Below the pieces are notes generated by a model. It saw only the letters and a list, made by a program, of their open reading frames with translations, was not told where the DNA came from and searched no databases. A program made the translations under genes and the position numbers. Shown in pieces: positions 40,796 to 53,300 of a stretch of DNA of 64,000 bases. The DNA comes from Alviniconcha marisindica (Eukaryota; Mollusca; Gastropoda; Provannidae): the NCBI GenBank assembly GCA_018857735.1, contig JABMCL010000211.1, positions 222,001-286,000 on the forward strand. The letters run 5' to 3'. Each line of letters begins with the position of its first letter. Position 1 is the first letter of the stretch.

Positions 40796-41830
40796 CCTGG
40801 TCAGCCATACCACAACTGACAATATCAGCCATACCACCACTAACAATATTAGTCATACCACAACTGACAATATCAGCCATACCACTACTGACAATATCAG
40901 CCATACCACCACTAACAATATTAGTCATACCACAACTGACAATATCAGCCATACCTCTACTGACAATATCAGCCATACCTCTACTGACAATATCAGCCAT
41001 ACCACTACTGACAATATCAGCCATACCACTACTGACAATATCAGCCATACCACAACTGACAATATCAGCCATACCACAACTGACAATATCAGCCATACCT
41101 CTACTGACAATATCAGCCATACCACTACTGACAATATCAGCCATACCACCACTAACAATATCAGCCATACCACAACTGACAATATCAGCCATACCACTAC
41201 TGACAATATGTCATACCACAACTGACAATATTAGTCATACCACTACTGACAATATCAGCCATACCACTACTGACAATATCAGCCATACCACCACTAACAA
41301 TATCAGCCATACCTCTACTGACAATATCAGCCATACCACAACTGACAATATCAGCCATACCACCACTGACAATATCAGCCATACCACCACTGACAATATC
41401 AGCCATACCACCACTGACAATATCAGCCATACCACTACTGACAATGTCATACCACAATGACAAATAGCCATACCACAACTGACAATATCAGCCATACCAC
41501 AACTGACAATATCAGCCATACCACCACTGACAATATCAGCCATACCTCTACTGACAATATCAGCCATACCACAACTGACAATATCAGCCATACCTCTACT
41601 GACAATATCAGCCATACCACCACTAACAATATCAGCCATACCACAACTGACAATATCAGCCATACCACAACTGACAATATCAGCCATACCACCACTAACA
41701 ATATCAGCCATACCACCACTAACAATATCAGCCATACCACAACTGACAATATCAGCCATACCACTACTGACAATATCAGCCATACCACTACTGACAATAT
41801 GTCATACCACAACCGACAATATCAGCCAAA
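40796..41830. repeat. 24-bp satellite array, about 42 copies
   Basis: The consensus is CAGCCATACCACAACTGACA followed by ATAT, with variation mainly in the ACAACT triplet region and a few short deletions. The period is divisible by three, so several frames stay open and encode 8-residue repeats such as ISHTTTDN. It sits in the intron just upstream of the unknown gene's 40764 exon. No unique spacers are present, so it is not a CRISPR array. Confidence 0.95.
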
Positions 41831-41879
41831 GCCCGACCTAAGTTTGTTTTTCCTGTTCGTATTTTTATGACCTGGGTCC

Positions 41880-43650
41880 ATTTTAGGCCACGATGGAACA
41901 TATACGTATTTTCGCCCTTTAAATGCTTATCGCCTTAGCTTTTGCACATTTTGTGGGGATTTCTCCCTGTAAAATGCCCTCCCAGAGATCATCAAGGAGA
42001 AGGACTCCATTCAGTCTGAAGACCTACTTTTTCACTCGCTGTCATGACGGCGCGCACGCGACTGTGGTGCGGTGTGCGATCACGATCTTGTGTGTGTATG
42101 TGTGTGTGTGTGTGGGGGGGGGGGCATCATACGCTGTTGTTGGTTTTGTTTTGTTTGTTTTTTGCACAGACATCCCACCTATCTACTGACATGTATAGTT
42201 GTACTTTCTTGGGTGGAGGTGGTAGATTGTGTACTTTGTTGGTATGAATGTCTTTGATAGTTTTAGTTTGTGAGAGCCTACATGTGTGCACATTTACGCC
42301 ACTGTTTTTCCCTTAAAACAAGTTGTGTGTGTGACTTTATGTGCACGCTATAAAAGTGAACCAGCTAAGGAAAGTCCAGTCGATATTTACCTTCAACTCG
42401 ATGGCTTTAACCGTTCAGCGAAATGGCGTCTTCACGGAGTCCAGATCCTCCTTGGTCGGTATCTCCCCGACATTGTTTCCCAAGGCAAAGTGAGGAAGAC
42501 GCGCGTTTTTGTTGACGACCAACGTTCACACTAATCGTCGCTCTCGCTGTAATAACTTCACGCCGTGGTCGACTGATCGATCAGACTTGTACTGATTGTT
42601 TTGGTCGCGAAGCTGAGCGCTGTGGCTGCGTGACGTTGATGACCGTGCTATTGGATTAAAGTCTTTGGCCAATTGATCCACTCCACCATGCATGACCTGC
42701 TAATGCCCAGTTCTGGCACCAGGCAGTGCCAGATCGGTAGAAATAGCCAGGGTGCTCCGAGTTCGGGACTCAAGTTTCCAGGTCAAAGAAATCAAAGGGG
42801 GGGGCGACGGATATTAAACTCGACAAAGCAGCCCAAAACAGATTCCCTTTCATCCCAAAATGTGGCATTCAATTTGTAATTTCCGACCAACTATTTTTAG
42901 ACGATATTGCTTATGAAAATTAGATCAGACGATTTCATATAAAAAATCGTGTGGATCAAGCATTCAGAGCTTAGAAACTAAAACGAACTTGACAGAAGAC
43001 GGAAAGGGGAAACTAGAATTTTCTAAACAAGAGTTAAATCACTTAGAAAAAGATGGAGGGAGTTCTGTTTCAATCGAGCGCGCGCTGGAATTGTTTGCGC
43101 ACTTCAAAAACGTAAACAAATGATTAAGCTTACTTTAAAACACTGGTGAGGAAAAACGTGAAACTAAGGACGTTATAAAGGAGGTAAAAACGTTTTACGA
43201 AAGATTATACTGTGACAAATAGAAGATTGCGAAATATTAGGCTTGGATGAGAACATACCCACACTGACATTGCAAGAAAAGTCCTCACTCGAAGGGGAAA
43301 TTAGATGAAGCAAGTGTTGCACTCATGGAAAACAATTCTCTGGTGGTTTTACACGCGTGCGTGCGTGTGGTGTGCGTGTGTTTGTGTGCTGGCGACAGCT
43401 GGGTGCATTCGTTGTTAAATCATTAAATAATGGCTTTAGAAAAGGTGAATCATCCTCAACACAGAAAGAAGGGCATACCAAAAGGGCACCTGTTTCAACC
43501 ACAAAATGCCGTGTGTGTGTGTGGGGGGGTGGTGCTCTCCCCGTCTTGTTCAGCCTATCTGTGGCCCCTCTTTTTCTTCTTCTCTTTCACAAACCGGAGC
43601 GTAAACAACTGTGACTATTATATATATTTGTTTTTTCTTTCATTTACGAA
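41880..43650. other. Intron or intergenic, nothing recognised
   Basis: No supported exon. GT-rich and poly-G tracts occur at about 42093-42124 and 43340-43385. Short open frames lack family resemblance. Confidence 0.35.
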
Positions 43651-44054
43651 AGATTTTTATTTTTTATATAGTATTTATCTGTGTGTGGTTATGTATGTAC
43701 CTCTGTGTTGCCCAGTCGTTCTTTTCGTGCGCTGACTTGTATGATATATAGGTACACACTTTCTCTTACCCTCGTAAATTTTGCATGCACAGTAAGACAC
43801 TCTCGGTCATATAACTACAGTTACGCAGCCAGCTTTGTTTTACTGAGGAATGATGTAAGAAAGGGGACACTTGTGGTGTGGATTGAAGAGATTAACAGGA
43901 GCCCGTTGGGCCTAATCCCCAAGGTGTTGCTTCAACTTGGATTAACCGCTGAAGGCGACACTCTGACTGGCCGGAGTAACAGGTCGCCAGCAGGATCAAG
44001 CGTGGCAGCGATTGTGGGAACGTGTCTGTCATTGCGGGAGCTGACACAAGTATC

Positions 44055-44250
44055 AGTTTTGTCACGACAAATTTTTGGTTGCGGCAAACGCATGTTTGTT
44101 GCGACAACCGCGTGTTTGTCGAGGCAAAACATGTTTTTTGTCGCGACAAAAGTATGCTTGTCGTGACAAAACTTTTGTCGCGGCAAATATTTGTTGAGAC
44201 AAACATAATTTTGTCGCGACAAAAATATGTTTGTCGCGACAAACACATGT
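44055..44250. repeat. Array of palindromic TTTGTCGCGACAAA motifs
   Basis: About nine variants of the 14-bp palindrome TTTGTCGCGACAAA lie within 200 bp, spaced about 20-26 bp apart and separated by short AT-rich links such as CATGT and ATAT. Several copies are perfect self-complementary palindromes; others carry single changes (CACGACAA, CGAGGCAA, CGTGACAA). Confidence 0.88.
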
Positions 44251-44404
44251 CTCACTTCTTTAGGCGCTCGTCACCTTGCTGGGGGTTTATTTACCTTGTA
44301 TTTGCTCGCATGCCACGTTCTAAACTATAATAGGCGATTCAAATCTGTGCGGCTGTTGTGACCCTGAGGTTTCCACGTAAAGCGCTGTTGGCCCCTTTGG
44401 TTCT

Positions 44405-44530
44405 TTAAAAAGAAACGGAATGTTTTGTTTACTTGAAACTGTTTGGGTCGTGAGACAGCCCCAGACGCCGTTTAGTGCGTGTGTAAAATCAGTCCCTTCA
44501 TTTGGAACTGTTTGGGTCGTGAGACCCATC
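44405..44530 (+). repeat. Short direct duplication
   Basis: GAACTGTTTGGGTCGTGAGA occurs at about 44500 and as GAAACTGTTTGGGTCGTGAG at about 44434, roughly 67 bp apart. Confidence 0.75.
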
Positions 44531-44879
44531 GGAGCTATTTTTATTATTGTGTTGTAAATGGAGGCTATATAGAGTAAAAGTACATATAATTTAAGTGGAC
44601 CTGTGTCTGTGACCTCTTTTCATGTACGTCCCCGTGAATTCAAGAACTGTGTGTGTTACACAAACCCTCACTTGTTCTATAGCGTTATACACGCAAAACA
44701 TTACGTGACTGCGGCGCTGTACATTATCAACAACAACAATTAACTACACACAGAAACCCACAGCTCCCCCACACACACAGAAACCCACAGCCCCCCCCCC
44801 CCCCCACACACACACATTACACGCTGGCGCATTCGTTTTAGTAGCGACTGAACGGTGTGGTTCTGGAGGGAAAATTCTG

Positions 44880-45915
44880 TCTCGCCACGCTATACCCTCC
44901 CCCTTCCTGTCTTGCCCCCCTACATCCCACACCTTCCACCCTCCCACTACGCCCTTCCCCCATCCCCTTTACGAGCTAACCCACCTCACCAACCTCCCCC
45001 TCCTACTCCCTAACCCCTCCCCGCTTCAGATCTACTCCCTAACCCCCTCCACTATCCCCTATATGACCTACCAGCCTCCCCCCCCATTACACCCTAGCCC
45101 CTTCTATCCACCCCCTACCCCCCCATCCCCCGCGCCCTAAACCCTCCACTACCCCCCTCCCCATACCCCACATCTCCTACGCACTAACCCCCTCCCTACC
45201 CCCGCCCCATAACCTACGCCCTAACTAACCCCCTCCCCTACGCCCCCAAACCCCTCCCCCATCCCCTCGCCCTAACCCCCATCCTCCCTCCCATCCCTCC
45301 CCGCCCTAACCCCTCCCCAATCCTCTACGCCCTAACCCCCCTCCCCCCCCAATCCCCTACGCCCCAACCCCCAATCCCTCCTCTCACCCCTCCCTCCCCT
45401 CATCCCCTACACCTCCCTAACCCCATCCCCTACGCCCCCAACCTAACCTCCACCCGCCCCCGCAGGGGGGACCCTGCCATAACCTCCCTCCACCCATCCC
45501 CTAACCGCCACCTACCCCCGTACTAACCCCTCTCCCTAACCCCCATCCCCTAACCACCACCTACCCCCGCACTAACCCCTCTCCCTAACCCCCATCCCCA
45601 ACCACCACCTACCCCCGTACTAACCCCTCTCCCCCCAATCCCCTACCCACCACCTACCCCCGCACTAATCCCTCTCCCTACCCCTCCTTATCCGCCTCCC
45701 TAACCCCACATTCCCTACGCCCCAACTACCCTCCCTTCCCACCCCATCCCCTACGCCATAACCTCCTCCCCCCATCCCCTACCTGACCCCTCCCATACCC
45801 CCCCTACCAACTCCTTACGCCCAAACTAACCTCCCTCCCCATCCCTACGCCCTAACCCCCCCCCCCCATCACCTACGCCCTAACCCCTTCCTGATCCCCC
45901 ACCCCTAACCTAAAC
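44880..45915. repeat. ~1 kb C-rich tract with CCCTAAC motifs
   Basis: The plus strand is almost free of G, dominated by CCCCTAACCCC, CCCTACGCCCTAACC and CCATCCCCTACG variants. The telomere-like hexamer CCCTAA recurs many times but never as a regular tandem. The complementary strand is G-rich with many runs of three or more G. Confidence 0.85.
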
Positions 45916-46019
45916 TGGCTGTTACTTTGATGATATGAAATGGTGGCTTTGAGAAATGCATGTCATGGTATTGAATTTAATGCACGTGCAAGTACTTAAC
46001 AAAAAAACAACAGACAGGC

Positions 46020-46115
46020 AGGCAGGCAAGCAGGCACACGCACGCACGCACGCGCGCACACACACATGTAGGTTTATTTTCCACTGAAGTGAATACACAC
46101 AGCCAAAGTTTCTAT

Positions 46116-46166
<51 letters not shown>

Positions 46167-46299
46167 CACACATACACACACACACACACGTAGGTTTATT
46201 TTCCACTGAAGTGAATGCACACAGAGAGGCACAAAGACAGAGGGAGAGAACTGTGTGTATGAGTGCATATCCGTGTGTGTATGTGTGTGAAAATAAACC

Positions 46300-46374
<75 letters not shown>

Positions 46375-46380
46375 ATGCGC

Positions 46381-46416
<36 letters not shown>

Positions 46417-46710
46417 ATGTGCATGTGCATGTTTGTGTATGAAAATAAACCTACGGTGTGTGCGTGTGTGTGATGGTGTGTGTGGGGGATGGTGTGGTGC
46501 GTGCGCGCGCGTGTGTGTGTGTGTGTGTGCGTGCCTGCGTATGTGTGTGTGCGTGCGTGAGTGTGTGTGTGTGTGTGTGCGTGCGTGCGTGCGTGTGTGT
46601 GCGTGCGTGCCTGCGTATGTGTGTGTGTGCGTCCGTGAGTGTGTGTGTGTGTGCGTGCGTGTGTGTGTGTGTGAGCGTGTGTATGTGTGTGTGCGCGTGT
46701 GTGTGTAATT
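46020..46710. repeat. Composite CA/GT microsatellite with inverted core motif
   Basis: Long (CA)n, (CACG)n, (GT)n and (GTGC)n runs. The core GTAGGTTTATTTTCCACTGA occurs at about 46068 and 46190, and its complement GAAAATAAACCTAC occurs at about 46288 and 46441. Each core directly abuts a microsatellite. Confidence 0.9.
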
Positions 46711-47021
46711 ATGTACAACACTGAAGTTATGAAAACCCTCTCAATACCGACACATATGCACAGCACTTAAGTTATCAAAATATCCCGCCACTGACTTCGT
46801 ACGCAGCAACGCGTAGGAGCATGCAAATAAAACTGGCCCCGTAAAATATTGTCTATACCTTTTAATTTTAATAGTATGTGTGAAGAGGGGGTAGTGGGGG
46901 GCGTGGGCAACCTTTATCTGTCTGCGTTCTTGCACGTGCTCTCGTGCGCGCGCGCGTGCGTGCTCTCGTGCGCGCGTGCGTGTGGGGGGGGGGGTGCGTG
47001 CGTGCGTGCGTGCGTCTGTCT

Positions 47022-47094
47022 GTCAGTTGACGTGTTTTTTTTTACTGTACTCCAAAGAAATTACACCTTTGCACTCAGGGCGTTATGCTGATTT

Positions 47095-47128
<34 letters not shown>

Positions 47129-47218
47129 TGTATGTATGTATGTATGTGTGTATGTGTGTGTGTGTGTGGTGTGTGATGTGTGGTGTTGTGTGTGATGTAC
47201 TGGGGCTCGCGCGTGCCT

Positions 47219-47277
<59 letters not shown>

Positions 47278-47310
47278 TGTGTGTGTGCGTGCGTGCGTGC
47301 GTGCGTGCTT
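47022..47310. repeat. Microsatellite-tailed dispersed repeat, plus orientation
   Basis: CAGTTGACGTG, TACTGTACTCCAAAGAAATT and GGCGTTATGCTGATTTTAT run into (TATG)n and (GT)n tracts. A reverse-complement copy lies at about 49890-49975. Confidence 0.8.
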
Positions 47311-47331
47311 GCGTATGTTTATGAATATACA

Positions 47332-47720
47332 CGCAATGAATTTAGTCAAATATGAACTATTATTTTCGATTCACTCCGTATTATGCCTAAGTATAACATC
47401 TGAGGACTCTAAACTGATCGAGCGACGGAGCTAAAACAGAAAAAGAAACTACAAGTCATACTCACCAAGGACGGGTGACACTGAGTGACACGGATGCTGG
47501 GTGACCAGGCAGTACAGCTGCTGGCCGCACTGACGAGCTGTCGGTGCCAGAGGCTGACTGCCATCTGACGGGAGTACCGCAGGTCAGGTCACCAAAACTA
47601 CCGCTTTTTCTTGTCAGTGCTAAGGGTGGCGCAGAAAACAAAGGAAATGTTGAGGCGGGAAACTAAGTTGACCTTGCGACAGTGAGCTCAGTTCACTTTG
47701 TACCAACCAATCAAAGTAGG
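47332..47720 (-). promoter_or_regulatory. Candidate first exon/promoter, downstream copy
   Basis: On the minus strand a GC-balanced stretch ends at CACCCGTCCTTG|gtgagtatgac (junction about 47467). It is a diverged duplicate of 48238-48730, which has the same donor context. Both copies share GCTCGTCAGTGCGGCCARCA and the flanks. It probably supplies a 5' exon of the unknown minus-strand gene; coding content is unclear. Confidence 0.5.
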
Positions 47721-48237
47721 TGTACAATCAAACATACGGAGGAACACATTCAGTGATTATTATTTTTTAACTGAAGGGGGGGCCGGGGGGTGGGGGGGGG
47801 GTGATCCAGATACTGACTTATGTACAACCCTAAAATTATGAGAACATCATGTGCATACCGACATAATAATATCAAATAAAATATATAAAGATCCTTTCGA
47901 ATGTGAGCCAGACTCTAACACACGTCCAACACTAAAATTACGAAAACATCCCATCAATAGATCTAGTGACACTTTTAGGTACAACACTAAAGTTGTGAAA
48001 ACATTCCCCCCACAGTGACACTTGTGTACAACCGACTAAAGTTATGAAAATACTGACTAAGTTGTGAAAATGTATCTTCGATTCTGACACTTGTGTACAA
48101 CACTGAAGCTATGAAAACATCCTCTCACGTGTGGGGAGGGGCGTGCGTGCGTGCGCGTGTGTGTGTGGGGAGGGGGCGTGCGTGCGTGCGTGCGTGCGTG
48201 CGCGTGCGTGCGTGTCTGTGAATACAGACGCAACAAC

Positions 48238-48730
48238 GAATTTAGTCAAATATCTCTGTTTTGATTCACTCTGTATAATGCCTATGTATAACATCTGAGG
48301 ACATTAAACTGATCGAGCGACGGGGCTAAAAAACAAGATACACTAGACTTAGAGTGATCGAGCCACTTTCAACTGCATTACGCAGAAGTCTAACTAAAAG
48401 AACTTGAAGTTGAAGAAGAAACACAAGTCATTCTACTCACCAAGGATGGGTGACACTGAAACGGGAGCTGGGTGACCATGCAGGCAGTGCAGCTGTTGGC
48501 CGCACTGACGAGCTGGAAGGTTGACTGGCGTGCCACAGTAGTCCTGTGACGGGATTACCGCATGTCATGAAAACTGCCGCTCTTTGGAGTCTGAGAAGTG
48601 GGATTTGTAACGGAGTCGTCAGTCTTGTCAGTGTGTGGGTGGCGCAGAAAACAAAATGTTCAGGCGGGAAACTGAGTAAGTTAACTATGCGACAGTGAGC
48701 GGAGTTCACTTTGTGCCAACCAGAGTGTGT
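48238..48730 (-). promoter_or_regulatory. Candidate first exon/promoter, upstream copy
   Basis: It ends at CACCCATCCTTG|gtgagtagaatg on the minus strand (junction about 48439). Upstream blocks such as TTTTCTGCGCCACCC and CACAAAGTGAACTC-type sequence are shared in order with the copy at 47332-47720, about 0.95 kb away. The spacer contains GTGC-type microsatellites. Confidence 0.5.
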
Positions 48731-48739
48731 GTACAATCA

Positions 48740-49850
48740 AACATACAGAGGCACATTCAGTGACGTCAGGTTTTTTGTTTTTGTTTTTGATTTTCCACAG
48801 CAGTCAATTGTTTCTCTGGAAAATGAAATGGTCCCGAATTTGTAATTTACAGAAACAACCACGCCTCTTAATTCAACGACTGCGAAAGACAAGGGGGGAG
48901 GGGGGGGGGATAGAGAAGGGAAGTCGGTCTTCCTAAACTTTGCCAGCAGTGTTGACTACAACAAGAAGTATAGTTGAGATGAATAGACAAGCAATATTTT
49001 CAATTTCCACATCCCCTGTTTAAAATTCGCCAGTGTTTAACTGACACTGCTTCTTCCAATTTATTCATAGAAAGTTTGACTAGTAGTGACGGACCTAGTT
49101 TCAAATGAATAAAAACTTAGAATATAGCAGGACCGTTTTATTGTACAGTGTGTGAAGTGTATGGGTGGCATCCACAAATTTATTTTGTCTACTACCTTGA
49201 TAATAATCTACCTTCAATGCATGCACATGCTAGCATACGTGCACACACACACACACACACACGCACAGTCAGACATGGACAGGCACACAGAGAGAATATT
49301 CATATTTGACCATAAAGTGAAAACAATTATTTCCGAGCAAAAATATAAGACATAAGAATTTAATTCTCACCAATTAAAAGTACAAGGAATGTATCTTGGT
49401 GATGGTTGATTCATTCATCACTACCACACCAATACAACAATGCAACTCTCCAACCAAAAACAAGCCATAGCGCCAAATGCAACAATTTGTCGCTACGCCT
49501 ATTCTCACATACATGCAATCATATAAAAAGAGAGGCAAAATTACATTTAAAACACTTAAAAACAGCCATTGCATAGGCCCATATGTATCATGTAAAATTA
49601 ACATGTCAGCAATAAAACCAGTCACTATCCCCCATCTGCACCCCCCTCCCACACCACCATCTGCACCCCCCCCCCCACACCACCCTCTGCCCTCCCCCCT
49701 TTGCTCCAGGCCAATGCACCTCAGAGCACCCATGTGTTTACATTGATATACAGTGTTAATCCTGATAGACTGATATCATTTCTGTGCTTACATTGATATA
49801 CAGTGTTAACCCTGATATCATTTCTTTCAATCTTCCAATTACAGTAAACA

Positions 49851-49891
<41 letters not shown>

Positions 49892-50353
49892 GAACATAAA
49901 ATCAGCATAACGACCTGAGTGCAAAGGTATAATTTCTTTGGAGTACAGTAAAAAAAACATCAACTGACAATGGTAAATGAATCTGTGTAAAAATCCACAA
50001 CCATGAGCAGTATAAAAATACCCCAAAGCTTCAGAGCAGAGTGCACACACACACACACACGTACACTTGCACGAGCATGCACACACTCACATACACACAC
50101 AGACCCATATATATATAGACACAGCTGCACTGTAAAGTGTAAAGAGGTGGGCAAACTGGGCGAGATCTAACTGAAAGAGTGTGTGTCCTTACATTCATAG
50201 TTATCAACCTAAGAAGAACAGACAGGTAATTATTGTTTATCTTCTATGACAATTGATTATTCAATCAATCAGTTGATTAAGATCAAAGGTTAATATGTGC
50301 ACCAGAACACCAGAGGCACGCTGCACAAGAAAAACAACAGGCAGACTGCCATT
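48740..50353. other. Intergenic, with microsatellites and an inverted repeat copy
   Basis: No gene is supported. It holds a 54-bp direct duplication (ACATTGATATACAGTGTTAA at about 49739 and 49789), a (CA)n tract at about 49857-49890, and the reverse-complement partner of the 47.03 kb repeat at about 49890-49975. Confidence 0.5.
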
Positions 50354-53300
50354 TCATAGTTCTGAATCCAGCCTCCATCTTGACAGTCTGTCAGCAACTC
50401 CATGCCACAAATGTTGCAGTCTTTCCAAGAACCCACTGTGTCCGCTGGCACGGCTGCTCGTTTGGTGCGTGTCACTAGTGTGGTCCTGCAGCGTTAGCTC
50501 AATAGGGTAGTGGTCACTCACAGCCATGGCCTGAACAGTGGAAAGCAGAATGTCAACTGACATTTCATCTTCATATAATTATGTATAACAGGCACAGCTT
50601 TTCTGGGTGGGTGGGTGGGGGGGGACTTAGTAGTTTTTCTCTCTTCTTTTTCTGTTGCTTTACTGTTTACTGTGTGTGTAAATGATGTGGTAAAAGTACG
50701 TGTAATGGGCTACAGTCACTGATGATGAAAAATAGCAGCTGCAGTGAAATGAGCCAAATTACATTCATTTTAATACTAGAGTCAGACTCAAACCACTGTC
50801 CATTCTACCAGTTAACACAGTACAACATGGCGGTTGGATCCAAAACTAGAGGGAATGTAAGTATAGGAAGGAGGGCCTAGAACTCAGCACCGGTGATCAT
50901 AATACTGGTGCATCAGAGAACTGCCGGTTTCATATTAATTATCAAATGAAACACTGGCGTGTCACAGCACAGGGTACTGGCACACCTTGGTACCAGTGGT
51001 TAAGAGTACTGGGCTGACCCCACACTGTCTTCCCGTACCTGATCTGCTGTGAGCCCATACTCCACAGGAAAGTCAAATGGCTGTGCACTTCCCGCTAGGA
51101 CTGCCTCTCTCAGACTGCTGCTGGCCACAATGAACCTGACACCAAAGGGAGAAGATGAGGATTTCTGGCTGTAGGATGGACCACAAAGAGAGCATGAAAG
51201 AGAGGCCTTGACTGGGTGGTAATTAGTGATCTGAGAGAATGAAAAGACTCACAACCCATTCCATGGAACATCCAGGCATCCTACCATCTGAAACCTGCAT
51301 CATGGGATACTATATGATGCATAAATTAGATACCCTCTGCTGATAACACAGAGCCACTGAGGATTCTCACTTTAAAGGCCAGGAGTAGGTAAAAATGCTT
51401 CATCTACTGCCATGATTTCTGCCTTTCCGGTTCATTCAATATAATTTTTTCCAACTCCTCTTCAGACATAAAGTGATAAAAGACTTGAACAGCGGAAAAG
51501 ACTTTTACCTGTGATTTAATAACTTCAGTTGTATCCCGATATGTCTGAAGAATCAATCAATCAATCAACCTAAATTTCAAAGTTGTTTTCTTCCTTTGCT
51601 GCTTGCGTGCAACTTGAAATTTAGGTTGACAGTGAAAACAAGTTTGATATACAGAATATGCACATGAACACATTAATTAATTATACCACATGGCCAAGCA
51701 TAGACAAAGGCAGAGATGCAAGTTGCCAGCATAGCAGCAGACATATGGGGGGGGGGGGGGCATCACACAGAAACTTACATTTACAGCCAGGCAAACTCAC
51801 CAACCTAAGCATGGATGCAAAAACAAAAACAAAAACACACACACCTGAAACAGACAAGCAAGATGCACATCAAAACACAAATGAAACACAGAAACAATGC
51901 AATAGTCTGCCTGCTAGCAACACCCATATGCACACACCTGTCATAAGCACAGTTGGTGTTGGTGTTGACTGTGGTATCCACATCATCAGCAATGGGCCAC
52001 CAGAACTGGGAGTCCTGACGAATGGGAATTCCTGGCCAGGCTTTCTTGGGCACATAGTCACAGTCAGCATTGAGGTCCCCCATAATGAGGATGTTTGTAT
52101 GCACACCCCACTTACTGCGGATGTCATCAACAACCTGCGTGAGTGCTGTCAGCTCCTCCACAGTCTCACGGGGGCTGGTGTGTAGCGCCACTAAGGCAAA
52201 GTCTCTTACTTCTGTAACACAGGACTAAAATGTGGAATATATTCAAAAGTTCTCAGCTCCCTGACAACACCACAGACCATGCTTACTGCTGCTATCCCAG
52301 GCACGAGCACTGCAGCACATGTGGGCTGGTCAAGTACTTAGAGCAGCTCCCTCAAAGACATGTAACTTTTTGTAAGTGCATGAAGCCTGGCAGTGTCAGC
52401 CCACAGCCAGCGCTCACAGCTACAGGTAGGAGCCAGTCAGCTGAAAAATCCCCCTGAGTCTGCTCCTACACTGATAGGATTTGAACCCACAATCTTCCAG
52501 CTTGCATTCCATCTATGACAAGTATTACCAGGTAATCATACAGTTGTTAAAAAAGCTTAAGGACATCAGGTTTTGGCCAGATGTTTTAAGTGAAATCTGA
52601 GCTACACGTATCACATGCCAGGAATTGTAAGATATATATCATATATATACTGCATTTTACAAACAAAAAGACTACACAAAACAAGCAAATAAACAAAAAC
52701 GACCTCCAGAAAAGGTTCTTATCAAGCTGTGCCAGTGGGGAAAATTGTGTCTGATTTCAATGAGAGAAAAAGAGAAACGTCTAATAAAAAATAGTATTAT
52801 ATATATTATAAATAAACTTACTACAATTTAAGGCTTGAAACCTGACGATGAAAGGCTCTCTCCCAAAGGAATCCACACCCAACGATTCATCACCGTCATC
52901 AAAGTGAAAGGAGTCCACCACAGAGAGTCCATGGTCTGCCCTGAAATTGTGAAACCTCTCAAACACTGAGATAGTCCCTTGTCATTCACAAGGAATCCAA
53001 AGCATATCATCAGCAACAGGCATTAGAAAAGTGTTGAACTGATGTCACACATGACTGCATTTAACCTTGTTTTTTCCAAAGAACTTGGGCTTTCCAAAGA
53101 GGAAGCAGCAACAGACACTGATGCAGGCCAAATGAACAGATGCAGGAAGGAACTGAGAGATTAGCTCGGCTGTCAGCTGTATCATGGTGTCATTAAAATG
53201 AGCTGTTCAACTGTGAAGCATCTTGGTACTACCTGCTTCAGACTAGCCATAAAGTCAAACATTTCTTCTGTTTGCCAAGTAAGCAACTTGACAAGACTCC

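Noticed and set aside
40796..41830. CRISPR-like array
   Set aside because: The units are contiguous 24-mers with no unique spacers, and the context is a spliced animal gene.
46211..46708. Long Cys-Val and His-Thr open frames across GT/CA arrays
   Set aside because: They are direct translations of dinucleotide repeats, open on both strands. The same applies at 47.1-47.3, 57.9-58.9, 61.6-61.8 and 63.2-63.4 kb.
48437..48736. 99-codon minus-strand open frame as a gene
   Set aside because: It crosses the candidate first-exon donor, and the frame is not preserved in the duplicate copy at 47.4-47.7 kb.
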